Shown here: positions 12,480-23,023 of the stretch, in pieces
Layout of the letters: the number at the start of each line of letters is the position of its first letter
How positions within the stretch are numbered: position 1 is the first letter of the stretch
Origin: Pieris napi
Lineage: Eukaryota; Arthropoda; Insecta; Lepidoptera; Pieridae
Reading direction: 5' to 3'
DNA: 64,000 bases
NCBI RefSeq assembly: GCF_905475465.1
Contig: NC_062244.1
Coordinates: 10,720,001-10,784,000, forward strand
Position numbers and translations under genes: made by a program
The notes under the pieces: model-generated
Told to the model about the DNA's origin: nothing
Databases searched by the model: none
The model's input: only the letters and a program-made list of their open reading frames with translations

Positions 12480-12505
12480 TGACTCAGTATACTTAGGAGG
12501 TATCG
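12480..12505 (-). repeat. right TIR of transposon E1
   Basis: Perfect inverted copy of 9251-9276, followed by ATAT. Confidence 0.9.
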
Positions 12506-12657
12506 ATATGTATGTATAGAATCATAAAATTATTTCAAATTTCTTTATTTATTTATTTTCTTATGTAATAAAATAGAAACATTCATGAGATCAATCATTG
12601 GACTTCTTAAAATTAACACAATTGTTATGTACTTATCTAATTAAAATATGTTTATTA

Positions 12658-14889
12658 TTAAGCAGCAGCTTCAGGTAGGTCTGGAACATCGCCATTTGGT
12701 AGATTTTTGTAGAAGTCATGAAACATGGAGGGAATCCACTGTAACGATTTTTGTAAGTCGTTATACTTTAATTTGGAAATTGGCCTCAATGTATCTCAAA
12801 TAGGTTTTGGTGTTGGCATAGAAAATCCTTTTCGTTTGTTTCGAATAAAACTAACTTCACTAAACATTTCGTCTTGAAATGATGTTTTATAGAACATTGA
12901 GCCCATGTGTTCTTTTCGAAATTGCATCCATACTATATTGGAATATGGCACCGTTTCTCCAGATTCCGATTTTTTTCGGTGTACAAAAGGCGCTGAGATT
13001 CCCTCACAAAATGCTGAAAATTCTTTGAAAGAATCTGTTTCCATGTTCACTACACTTATTTTGGCATTTTTGGAACAGCTTTTAATAAACTGCTGCCAGT
13101 CCCAAGGTGTAACTATAGGAAATTCTTGTATTTTTTTCTTTTCTCGCTCGATAATGGAATGGATTACGTCCACCTCCATGTGCGTATGTCCTTTCAGTAA
13201 ATACTTGTGGTTATCTTTATATTTTGATTTGATAGTATCCACAAATACGCCATCATTACAGAAATATTTTTATTCTGTCCGGCGCAGTTGTCACTCCATA
13301 TCGTCACTTCTTCTAATCTGACATCTTCAAGCTGTTCAAAAAACTTGACTAATCCAGAAGCCATCTCATTCCCGCCACGTCCTGCTACAGTCTCGTCCCA
13401 CATAAAGCACCAGCTCTCCTTGGCTACAGAATCCATAATCGTGAAGTTAAAAGTCCACAACTTCCTAAGATAAAAACTTTGGCTATTTGTCAAATAAGGT
13501 AATACTGTGTCCAGTTTGTGTTTCCACCACGCCAACTTCTTTGTATTTAGAATCATGTATAGAATAAATAAATAAAAAAAAAAAAAAAAAAGGTGTAGGC
13601 AAACACTTTTGTAGATCAACTGTTAACATTTTTTTAGAACCGTTACTCTCTATTGCATCGACTTTGTCAAATCCTTTTAAGCTATAGCGGAGGTGTGATT
13701 CCTGAAGATGTTTATCATGTTCAGCTTTTATGGCATTCTTATCTATTACATCGGTAGTATTTTTTGTTTTAATTACAAAGCCATCACAATCGTCGCACGT
13801 ATCATTGGCTGGAGGATTAAATCCTAGATTATACTCATTCTTGAAAATATGTCTATATAGCCATGCCTTTGCAACATTCTCCTTCGGTATATTCTTTTCG
13901 GCACAAAACTCTACATACAAAGCATACAATTTTTCAATATTTAGATGACTTCCAAGATACAGTCTTTTAGTTCTGTTCCGACTATAATGGCTCTCATATT
14001 TGGGTATCATATCAATGTGGTTACGAATGCTTTGTTTAATGGCTTCTGCCGTTTTATTAGGCGGTGGATGTCTTCCTCGTCTGTCTTCTTGAACAAAGCC
14101 GTGTGTAGATTTTTTGATAGCATTTCTCACAACAGTCTCAGAAATTGCCAAGGTATTTAAAAAAAACTTTTTGACTTAAAACTTTAAACTTAAAACTTTT
14201 TCGAGTTTATCGTTGACCAAAAATGTGTAATTTAATGTAAACGATCTCTTAGGTGGGTGTTCAGGATCGCGACGTCTAGATCTAGCAGTTTCAATTTCTG
14301 TTACCATTGATATTATAAACTGTCTCTTCAAATTCCAAGTCATCTCATTACTATAATATTTTTGAAATATAGCAGCTCTGGCTGTTTCATCTACTTGTTC
14401 AGAGCATTTCAGTCGACAGTCACATACAGGTTTCATCTTTTTTTCGGGCACAACTTTACCTTTCTTAGATGTATATGATTTTCCTGTGACAGCTTTAAGT
14501 TTTCTAACGTCGCACTTCCATTTACAAATATTTCTTTTTCGTTTTCGACTCCCTCTGCTCTCTGATGAAGACGATAAAGAAATAGTTTGAACATCCATAG
14601 AGATAGGGTTTATGCATGTATTTAATCGATTTTCTGAATTTACTTCATTGTCGGATAAGCTGCTACAGCTAGTTTCTGGTACAAAAATTTGACTTCTTCC
14701 CGGAAAATCATGATCTGGTGAATTTTCGTTAGTGTCTGGAACATAGTCCTCATCTGAAGGTGAAAAATCTTCTTCAGAGTTGCTGTGTATGCGATGTAGC
14801 GAATTGTCCAAAAATAAATATTTTAAAAAGGAATAACTTTTCAGGCTGGTTGAAGATCCTTTCCCGTTCTGAGGAAAACGAACCACACA
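12658..14889 (-). pseudogene. transposase pseudogene E2 (same family as E1, better preserved)
   Basis: Read on the minus strand from about 14889 to the TAA at 12660-12658. The order is: an acidic, serine-rich N-terminus (EEDFSPSDEDYVPD); a basic cluster RGSRKRKRN; a cysteine block CDCRLKCSEQ; KFFLNTLAISETVV; RRGRHPPP; a block IPKYESHYSRNRTKRLYL; a zinc-like CDDCDGF; VDLQKCLPTP (first Asp); WDETVAGRGGNE; WSDNCAGQNKN (second Asp); and GHTHMEVD (acidic third residue, about 38 residues after the second Asp). Lesions are a small tandem slippage with frameshift near 14170, a poly(A) insertion at 13501-13589, a frameshift near 13220, and an in-frame TGA near 12796. No in-frame ATG is visible; a CAG acceptor-like site near 14875 suggests a lost or unseen first exon. 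Terminal repeats were not found. Confidence 0.7.
13496..13594 (+). mobile_element. short processed insertion with poly(A) tail inside E2
   Basis: About 90 bp ending in AATAAATAAATAAA and a run of 18 or so A's interrupts the transposase codons for Pro-Thr-Pro and Tyr-Leu-Thr. Both edges carry AAGGT (13496-13500 and 13590-13594), a likely target duplication. Taking the insert out restores the reading frame across the junction. It looks like the 3' end of an mRNA or LINE copied in by LINE machinery and strongly 5'-truncated. Confidence 0.65.
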
Positions 14890-14904
14890 TTTTAAATATC
14901 AACT

Positions 14905-14937
14905 TTACTTATATAATATTAAATATTATATAAGTAA
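14905..14937. repeat. perfect AT palindrome
   Basis: Two 16-bp arms (TTACTTATATAATATT and its complement) flank a single central A. It lies just upstream of the E2 coding region and may be part of that element's end. Confidence 0.7.
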
Positions 14938-15060
14938 TTCTTGTAAGAGATTCTTTTTATTTCTTTTAAGAATCATAATTTAATTTAATTCGATTTGTTT
15001 TGTTATTATTTAATTGTTTCATAATGTATAATAATAACTCAACGAATAATAGTACCAATA

Positions 15061-15400
15061 CTGTTACGACCAATCAGAGCCGAGCAAATGCCTCGAGTGG
15101 AGTCGAGGCGCCATCTTGACTCTGGACAGTGCGTTCAGAGAACGCAGGGTAGTTCTGATTGAGTATTTTTAGTTTAGTTATTTAGTGGTGTTGAGACGTT
15201 GGACCGAGTTGGGCCTATGTGATTTATGGTTGAGTAGATTGTGATTAAAATTGTGATCGGTGCCATGAACCCACTGCTCATTATAATTTAAGCTTAAAGT
15301 CTTATTTGTAATGTTAAAGAATCAATCTAAATTAAATACTGTACGATCATTATTCGTGTCTGTGCTCGCACTTTACCCACATGACGCCCACTAAGCCCGC
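15061..15400 (+). other. possible LTR-type fragment, uncertain
   Basis: A GC-richer stretch beginning TGTTACGACCAATCAGAG and containing 'cgaggcgccatcttgact'. It ends near 'tttacccacatgacgccc', which faintly resembles an LTR end followed by a primer-binding site. I found no matching second LTR and no target duplication, so this is only a suggestion. Confidence 0.2.
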
Positions 15401-16136
15401 TAATGACTATGTACTTATCGATGGAGTGACGATCTCTCCGACATACTTATTAAAGTTAAGATGTTTGAATGAAAAACCATGATTGTCCGATTGTATACCC
15501 CTTTTACTCTGAAAAACCAATTTGCAAACTAAATAAGTATTTATTCAAAAATTGTAAATTAAAATTAGTATCACCATTCCCTGACAAAATACCACATCTA
15601 ATTGATATTTAATGATTGTACGAAAACTGAACGTTATACTTGTTATTGGAAGTTACGTAGTTGCCTTGCTGATGGATTGTACTAATTTAAAATGTATGAG
15701 GCTAGAAAATAATATTCCCTGCCGCACTACATCAGATCCTCATTGCCGTGAACCAGAAATCCCTCCGGAGGGTTTGTGAATAAAAATAGCGGAAAAGGAA
15801 ATACTAAAAACGCTGAATTTCAGGTCAAAGCGGATAACATTAATCCCTAAAGAGCGTACTATGAGTTAATATTAAATCGGCGTACCAGTGATTTTGAAAA
15901 TATATTTAATATTTTAATATGTCCCAAATAAATTTTACCTCAGTTTTTATGCTGAAAACAGAAGAATTATTTAACTTTGAGAGTTGGCGGTTGAGACATA
16001 TGACAGGTCAGAATTTGTTGCCCTCAATAATTAAATATGTAGGTTCTATTCTATCATTTTCAAATGTTAATTACCGGATATTCGTAGGCAAGAATTCTTA
16101 ATTGATTCGCGTCATTATATGTTCGCATCAATATAT
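15401..16136. other. AT-rich intergenic DNA, nothing recognised
   Basis: No coding or repeat signal that I can support. Confidence 0.5.
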
Positions 16137-16478
16137 GTTATTATATCCTTATTAAAACCTAAACATAACAATGAAATATATAGTATTGACAATTTTCTAA
16201 ACTTACATAGCTATCATAAAATAATTAAAAATTAATAAAAAGAATATAAAAACCAATTTAAAAAGTTTTGTCCCTGTGGCAGTATACCTTTAACGCTGGC
16301 AGCATTTCCTCGCTGTATTGCGATAATTATTCGTTGAGCGAGGAAAGCACCAGCTAGGGTCACCTGTACTATCTACCAGGCGCCAACTTAAATCTTTATT
16401 TGGCGCCTGTGCATATGAAACCCAAGAGTCTCTACTCCAAAGGGAACAAAATCCAAGTTGGAGGAAAAAAAAATATAT
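16137..16478 (-). mobile_element. LINE-Q C-terminal coding remnant and 3' UTR
   Basis: On the minus strand the codons near 16320-16280 read QRIIIAIQRGNAASVKGILP. This is a recurrent C-terminal block of reverse-transcriptase polyproteins in invertebrate genomes. The upstream part (SWRLVDSTGDP) is in another frame, so the ORF is broken. The 3' UTR ('acataacaatgaaatatata' when read plus) is shared with 56338-56445 and partly with 44571-44630. Confidence 0.6.
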
Positions 16479-17274
16479 TACTTTTAATTTCATATTAAGT
16501 ATTTATAATTAGTTACTGTCCAACTATAATGACGTAACATATTGTCAAGATACCAAAATAAATTCCCAGCCTGTTTATAAAACAGACTTTTTGTCAAAGC
16601 GCACAAGACTAGGTTGACTAAACATTTGTTAATAGAGGCTGGCGTCTTGGCTATTGTTTTCCCATATCGCCCAGTAGTAAAAGCAATTTTCTATCAGATT
16701 TCTACCGACTCATAAAACTCATTGTTCTGACAGCGACACGTCGGAACATAAATTTAGGTCCCCCAAGCTATAAAACTTGCTACAAACAAAATTGATTAGC
16801 GGGAATCTGCTTATCCTGCTATTTTGAACCCTCATAAATTATGGTGCCTCTGAAGAGTCGAAGTGTTTCCATGGTTTAATTATAATTGCAATATTTGGAT
16901 GAGGTAAATTAATTTTACAATAACGTTGCAATACCAGATTGTATTAATATCAATATTGTTACGATTTATCACCGATACAAAAAGCTGTTAGATTTTGAAG
17001 TGTCTGTGTATAATGTATATGTTTTAGGCATCGTAGCTGGAACGTTTTTTTTTGGCAGAAACTTTACGTCGAGGTAACAATGAACAAAAATTAACACGGA
17101 TAATGGTTCAATTCTTTAATAGAACACAAGAACAGGGTGTCTTTTAATATAGACTGTAAGTAGTGTTATTGGGCACTTTCTTATGTTAAATATTCTTATT
17201 AGTAAGAATAGGTTATAATTAAATTACTTATTACATAATGATTTAAGGTGTTTTTTTGTAATATTTATCTTTGT
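16479..17274. other. AT-rich intergenic DNA, nothing recognised
   Basis: No feature that I can support. Confidence 0.5.
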
Positions 17275-17897
17275 AAACTTATCTGGCAATAAACTCTCCA
17301 CCCACTCTTTTTAATCGCCAAGTTTTTTGTTTTCCACAACGTTTGTAAGGAGCTGCAACCATTACACCACGTTCCACATGACATCTTAAGTAATTAATAG
17401 TTAATTAATAATAATAAAATAAATTAACAACAAAGATGTGGCCTCTATCCGCAGGAAGCATAATGAAATAGGAGCACACACTTACATTCTCGTGGGAACA
17501 ACACGCAAATACATTGTCGAAATAACTTACATTACCGCATACACGAATTCAAGTCCGACCAGTCACCACAAGTAGCATCACCTGATGTTAAGTCGCCGCT
17601 AATGGACACTCTCAATACCAGAGGGCTCGCGAGTACGTTGCTGGCCTTTGGTCCGCTCTTTTCTTGATGGACCCTAAGTCGTATTGGTTCGGAAGTACTT
17701 CAGTGGGCAGCTCGTTCCACATAGTGGTGGTACGCAACAAACACTGTTTTAAAAAACGCTCGACGTCGAGGTGATACGGGTGGAATTTTGTATTCTGCCT
17801 CGACGTTCGATGATGAAACTCAGCTGCAGGTATTAATCCAAACAACTCCTCTGAACCCTCTCCATGGTTAATGCAGTAGAAGATGCAGAGTGACTCG
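17275..17897 (-). mobile_element. LINE-G2, longest copy: ORF2 end plus 3' UTR
   Basis: On the minus strand 17845-17612 is open and reads FHPYHLDVERFLKQCLLRTT, then MWNELPTEVLPNQYDLGSIK. This is the last part of a non-LTR retrotransposon ORF2. It is followed by the LINE-G block ('tactcgcgagccctctgg', 'ctctcaatacc' region), then by a different 3' UTR reaching 17275. That UTR is shared with 21360-21590 and 38030-38425. The copy shows that LINE-G and LINE-G2 share the ORF end and differ in their 3' UTRs. Confidence 0.75.
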
Positions 17898-18570
17898 TAT
17901 GTGTTTTGTTCTATATATATAGAAAATTTAACATATAATATCTTTAAAATTTTAGTGAAACATCAATATACATTACTTAAGCTCAAAGTCACACGTAAAA
18001 GGTATTTTAGTTTGACTTAAGTATTTAAACGTTTAAAATTAAATTAATTGATCGGTAAAATATTGTTGATATTAATCGAGACTCTCACGCACTTGTTCAA
18101 TATAATAAACGACGATCGATTCCGGGAGAACTCTTGATTCTGGCTTAAAACGATTTCCTAAAAAAATACTCTTAACCTAAAGTTGTTCTCTTCGTAATTA
18201 TATATTAATGTCGTCTGAAAGCAGTCTGAACCCATATAAATGCTTCCCGTTTTCTTTCATTTAAAATTAACTGCCTAAATTGCCAAAACTCCGTTGCCCA
18301 ATTCACCAATTCAAATCTACTAAATAAAAGTGTGTAGTGCTCATGCGTTATTCATGCTTCAAACGATTCTATGAGAGACTGCGGGCTGCATCTATTTAGT
18401 GAATTAAATCTATTTTCCGTTTCCAAATTATTTATTCAGATCCATTTGAAAGACATCAATATGCTTTTAAATGGGACTTAAATGCGAATACGATATTGAT
18501 TTCTACCTAATGAGAACTAATACGCGTTGTGTTGTATAGGTGCAATCTATTTTTAAACTACTGGTTTGGG
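17898..18570. other. AT-rich intergenic DNA, nothing recognised
   Basis: No feature that I can support. Confidence 0.5.
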
Positions 18571-18861
18571 CCTAGTAGTGCTTTTTTTTATGGCTCTAGC
18601 ACGAGTTGTGCATTAGCCAGCGTCAAGTATAGGATTTTTTTATAATTCGTGCTTGTCTTTTTAGAAATTCGACCGTGTCCTCCATGTACGGTTTAAGCAC
18701 TCGCCCGGTACCGCACAATCCTCCCAAAGGCCGAGAACAAATTTAAATTAAATTAAAACTTGCCCTCGAACCGGGAATCGAACCCGGTACCCCTCACCTA
18801 GCTGCCACTTAATAAGACCACTAGGCTATGAGGCCCCTAAAGATAATCCCTAGTAGTGCTT
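18571..18861 (-). mobile_element. SINE-C with 13-bp target site duplication
   Basis: tRNA-derived on the minus strand: 'catagcctagtggtctta' (box A region) and GGGTTCGATTCCCGGTTC (box B). The body has 'ctcggcctttgggagg', and a T run at 18581-18589 on the plus strand is its A tail. Direct repeats CCTAGTAGTGCTT at 18571-18583 and 18849-18861 flank it, the mark of LINE-driven insertion. A second copy lies at 55488-55742. Confidence 0.9.
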
Positions 18862-19204
18862 ATAAATTTATTTATGGTAATTTTTTAACCCCAGAATCCC
18901 AGGTCTGCCTAACACGTTAATACCCCGTACGAGAGAATGCTAATAGAACGTTTATTAATGTTTTCCAATGCACAGCCGGGGTTTGAACGCACTCATGATT
19001 AAGTATAACACAATTAAAAGTTAGTGATAGGTTAACCCAATCTCGATAGTATTTATAGATTTACTTAATTAACCCACACATAACTGGAGCACGCGATCGT
19101 GACAAATGGGGGTATGCCTTCATCCGATATAAGGTCCTTCGTGAAGAGGAAGATTAGAAATAAGAAACATAATATATATAAATTTATATTAAAACAAAAC
19201 GAAA
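18862..19204. other. intergenic DNA with a possible SINE-A scrap
   Basis: 'aatgcacagccggggtttgaacgc' near 18967-18990 resembles the inverted box B region of SINE-A. Nothing else is recognised. Confidence 0.35.
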
Positions 19205-19372
19205 ATTAATTCCACTTAAGGTCCTTCAAGAAAAGAGCGTACAAATTCTTAAAAGGCCGGCAACGGACTCGCGAGCCCTCTGGCATTGAGAGTATCCATG
19301 GGCGGCGGTATCACTTAAGATCAGGTAACCCACCTGCCCGTTTGCCCCCTGTTCTATCAAAAAAATTTTTTT
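19205..19372 (+). mobile_element. LINE-G 3' end
   Basis: 'aaggtccttcaagaaaagagcg', 'aaaggccggcaacggactcg', 'gtatccatgggcggcg', then 'cctgcccgtttgcccc' and an A-rich end. This is close to the family consensus as judged from the other copies here. Confidence 0.85.
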
Positions 19373-19445
19373 TTTAATTTTAGTCCCTCTGGCAGTTTAA
19401 TGCAGCATTTCCTCGCTGTATTGCGATACTTGTTCGATGAAGCCC
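19373..19445 (-). mobile_element. LINE-Q scrap
   Basis: 'gcatttcctcgctgtattgc' read on the minus strand gives the IQRGNAA codons seen at 16290-16320. It is directly joined to the LINE-G end, so one was probably inserted beside the other. Confidence 0.6.
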
Positions 19446-21359
19446 TCTATGGAATCATTCAGTCCTTTTACGTGATTTTGATAATCTTTTAAAAACTATT
19501 TTAAATGTTTGTTTTGTAAAACGCCTCTTGGAACTTTTTTGGCGTAAAAGGTAAGTTAAGAAAATTATAAATACTCTATTTGATTGTTAAGTTTAGGTTT
19601 TAATAAACGATTATTATTAAAGTAATACATGGATATTATAGACTCAGTTAAGTAACAAAATAATGTGAAAGCAAATAACAAAGGTATTTAGTATTTATTT
19701 TGTGCTTTAGTAAGTTTTACCCTATATTTTAGATATAATAATTACCACATGCTATTATTAATAGCAGAAATAAATATTTGGCAATAAAACAAATCCTAGT
19801 TGTTGAACGGAGCAAATATAATATTACCATACAATACGTAATCAAGCCGTCATTCTACGAAAATCCCTCTAAAGTTAATAAAAGATTTTTTCCAATTCTT
19901 CCATAATGTCATTAATTCAGTTGGAAAGCTTAAAAAATCCTTAAAGCCAAAAGGATTCGAATGGATTCCGTGCAGCGTCGACGTTCATATATTATTCAGT
20001 CGGCGTCCAAGGGCGTAAATGAAAAAGTTTTCGTATTCAATGACTATTGGAACACCACCAAAATACTCGTAAACTGGGAAGTTCTCAAGTCAATCCCGCC
20101 TTACAAGTTTGACAAGTTTCTTTAGCTCATTCAAGCTCTGAACGCTTGCAGATTGCAAAATATTTGTCAACAAAATGCATACAGGAAATACTCATTATTT
20201 TTAATTTAGCTTGGAGAAGCCACAACAAACGTGTTGGTAGATTTTTGTTCGAAAGTGAACGTTATGTTTAGTCATTTTACTTATATTGCCCAATATACAC
20301 CAGAAAAGCGTGGAACAGTTTTTCCATTTTATCCATATAATTAAAAAAAATTCAATTACATTAAGTATTCGGGAGTATGTAATCGTGCTAAAGAGACTAA
20401 AACAGTTATGATAATTGTTTATAGCTTTTTCTTTATTAAAAAAAAAACACAGAAATTCCTGTGACGGCGGAATACAAATTGCTCAGAAAATTTCCGTCCA
20501 CCGAAACATCGACATTCATTACTTATAATACTTAATGAAATAGTGTATTTCCATGGTCTATAATGTTTTTTGTTAATAAACCGATACTAATTTAACATAA
20601 TATAAGATATGTATTATTATAAAGTGAAGATAACACTGCTCGACTTTCAATATCTTTAAGCCATTTATGATAGGTTACGTCGTTTTTTTAGACTATCAGG
20701 TCTAACTATAATTTATTATAAAAGCCTTTTAACCATGTCACCACCTGTGCATCCATAACACAACGCACACAGTTTCAAGAACCTCCGTTCACTGTAACTT
20801 TCAATTCGCGGTTGCAATCCGACTTCAAATTTCAGTTTTTGAACCACACGATCTGATGGTGGTGACATCAGCGCTACTGATAACGAGATAACTACATTGA
20901 ACTTGCATACAAAAACGTCTATTGGAAGTTACAGAGCACTCTGTTACTGGGCGCTGGTCATACTTATCGAACTCGATAGCTCAAAACGTTAATTATACAT
21001 TTTGTCTCTATACATATCCTACTTCCAATAATTTGCTAAATTTAATACAGCGTTGCTAAGATTATAGCCACTAAAGATTAAATCTATCTAGTTACCAAGT
21101 CCGGGTCGAAATCGGTCCGGCAAGGAAATTCATTTTGTCGCTTTCCGTCGCCCCAATTTGATTACCTCTACGTTCGACAAGCGAACATTGTGAAATATAT
21201 AGTATTTAATCATTGATTTTCTCGTATAGAAAAGGGTATCTGTTCGTGAATGCCTCCACCGATGTTGTACATACAGTTAAGTCAATCAGTAAGGAAGCAA
21301 ATGGATCTAAGTCGTGATTAAATTAATCTACTTTAATTTCATTAATTTCATTTTTATTC
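19446..21359. other. intergenic DNA, nothing recognised
   Basis: About 1.9 kb without a convincing ORF, exon or repeat. Confidence 0.5.
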
Positions 21360-21590
21360 ATTTACACACACAATGTACACTTAAGAACGTAAATCATGGA
21401 ATTCATATTTAATGCTGAATGCTTCTAATTTTACATTTACAGTTCCCAAATCAAGGGCGTAGAACGGAGGAGAAGAACTGGCAATAAACTCTCCGCTACT
21501 CGTTTTAATCGCCAAGTTTTTTGTTTTACACAATGTTTGTAAGGAGCTACAACAATTACACCATGTTCCACTAATAAAATCACACAAGAG
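21360..21590 (-). mobile_element. LINE-G2 3' UTR
   Basis: Shares 'atcgccaagttttttgtttt' and 'gtttgtaaggagctacaac' with 17300-17360, and 'cccttgattt' type sequence (reversed) with 38290-38300. No ORF is left. Confidence 0.7.
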
Positions 21591-21592
21591 CC

Positions 21593-21650
21593 TGTGGCGC
21601 TATAACCTCTAAATTGCCCTCAGATTTCATACCTAATTCGTGATAATTCT
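21593..21650 (-). mobile_element. SINE-A 3' scrap
   Basis: 'tgtggcgctataacctctaa' and 'ctcagatttcatacctaatt' match the reversed 3' end of SINE-A. Confidence 0.5.
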
Positions 21651-21659
21651 TCTTATTAG

Positions 21660-22015
21660 AGACTAGCCGTTTCGCGCCCGCTTTGCTGGACGAATTAAAA
21701 TAAATTTTATGTTTCATTATTTAATTTTTTTTCATATTTTTATTATTCTTCTTTTTAACTTCCCGCTAAGAAAATTGAAATATTTCGAAAATCGAGTTTT
21801 TAACAGATGTTGACGTTTAGAGGTTCTAGGAAGCCTCCCCGAATGTTTCCGCGGTGAAGTCCGTATGGATAAATTATGGAATTTAATAAATAAATAGCCA
21901 TAAACCATCTAGGAAAAATTTCGCATCGAATGGTGGTAGTTTCATGTCGATACGATCAGTGGTTTAGGCGTGATTGAGCCTCAAACGAAGACCATTTTCA
22001 TTATATATATATAAA
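21660..22015 (+). repeat. repeat-R-like unclassified interspersed repeat
   Basis: Begins 'actagccgtttcgcgcccgc' and ends in a 'tcgatacgatcagtggttta...attatatatata' layout. That is the same general plan (ACTAG-C-G start, 'cgg/gtc..tag..tttag' near the end, TATA-rich tail) as the copies at 24187, 30958, 41489 and 49396. No coding capacity was seen. Confidence 0.45.
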
Positions 22016-22094
22016 ATAAAAAGAAGTAGGTAGTCAGCCTTTTATGCTTGAAATACGCCGTAGATTGTAGCGTCTAAGGTTGGTGTTACTCTTT

Positions 22095-22190
22095 CATTCA
22101 CCGTACGAGCGCGTGTTAATGCCCACATAGAAATATTGGTGCGCAGCCGTGATTCGAACGCACGACCTCAAGAAGAAGCCAATGCTCAAG
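22095..22190 (-). mobile_element. degenerate SINE-A head
   Basis: 'ttggtgcgcagccgtgattc' and 'acgacctcaagaagaagcc' match the reversed tRNA-like head of SINE-A with several changes. Confidence 0.55.
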
Positions 22191-23023
22191 CAACAATGCC
22201 AAAACTACTTGCAGCAATAAAACCATATTAACAGTAGATCAAATTAAAATATTTAAGTAAGCTACGACAATCTTCGAGCTCCATTATAAGAGGAGCGCAG
22301 TAGTTGGTTGTTTGAAATGTTAAGTCATATATATTTGGAAGTTCCTGCCGCAGCTAATAAAGAGCTGGGTCATCGCCTGAATAGATGTTCTGAAATCTCG
22401 CTTCAGTTTTCTGACTTTACAAAACCATTTGGACAGCACGTCAAACTTAAAACACTTTTAATGAAAGTTTGTATGTTTGAGCAAAGACAACTTGCGTACA
22501 AAACACGTTCTTATTGTTGGTACATTTGTAACGTTTTATGTATATATAATCCGCTGTTATTTGTTAATCAAAATATATAAATAAGATTTGACTGTTTTTA
22601 TACTTATTCATCTAATATTATATTTATAAAAAAACAATATGTATGCTAAACAATGCATTGCTTTTGCGTTGCCCTAACAGAGCACGATTCGATTTAAAAT
22701 AAATAGACCACAGAAAATTGTTTTCATTAGTCTAAAAGCACGTGCGCATTGTTTTTAAAATATGTTTCCTTTCTTGTACCTTTTAGCCTTATTCTATTTT
22801 TAAATTAAAACTGTGATGGCGTCACCCTTTAGTCCCACTGAAAGTGTTTTCTGCGTTAGTTTCGCTACTCATTTTTATTAGAGAAGTACATCATAGCGTA
22901 ACCACCCAGATATATTATGATACACATATCAACATACGTTTGATAGGCGCCAAAATAGGTGCCGAACACATTAGTAGTTACTTGTTTATATTCAAGAAAT
23001 AAAATTATTTTACATTTTTGAAC
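22191..23023. other. intergenic DNA, nothing recognised
   Basis: A 90-codon open frame at 22308-22580 shows no protein-like motifs or splice context, so I do not call it a gene. Confidence 0.45.

Larger units (their letters stand above)
9251..12505 (+). mobile_element. DNA transposon E1 with 26-bp perfect TIRs and a decayed DDE-type transposase
   Basis: The ends at 9251-9276 and 12480-12505 are perfect inverted repeats of 26 bp, beginning CGATACCTCCTAAGTATACT. Each end is flanked outside by ATAT, a possible 4-bp target duplication. ATAT is its own complement, so it could instead belong to the TIR. The sequence GTATAMTGAGTCA recurs inside both ends (9264, 12093, 12293, and inverted at 12480), as expected of transposase-binding subterminal repeats. 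The 3.25-kb interior holds a transposase pseudogene on the plus strand (9955-11662) of the same family as the one at 12658-14889. I cannot give the superfamily with certainty; a Sola-like element is possible. Confidence 0.75.

Noticed and set aside
12905..13321. 138-codon plus-strand frame
   Set aside because: It is the shadow of the E2 transposase on the other strand, which carries the recognisable motifs.
15061..15400. Solo LTR
   Set aside because: TGTTACGACC start and LTR-like composition, but no matching end or target duplication could be found. Kept only as a low-confidence feature.
18760..18840. tRNA-like sequence with GGTTCGATTCCC on the minus strand
   Set aside because: It is the head of SINE-C, which has a 13-bp target duplication and a second copy at 55488.
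22308..22580. 90-codon plus-strand frame
   Set aside because: No recognisable motif, no splice context and no GC rise. Likely chance.
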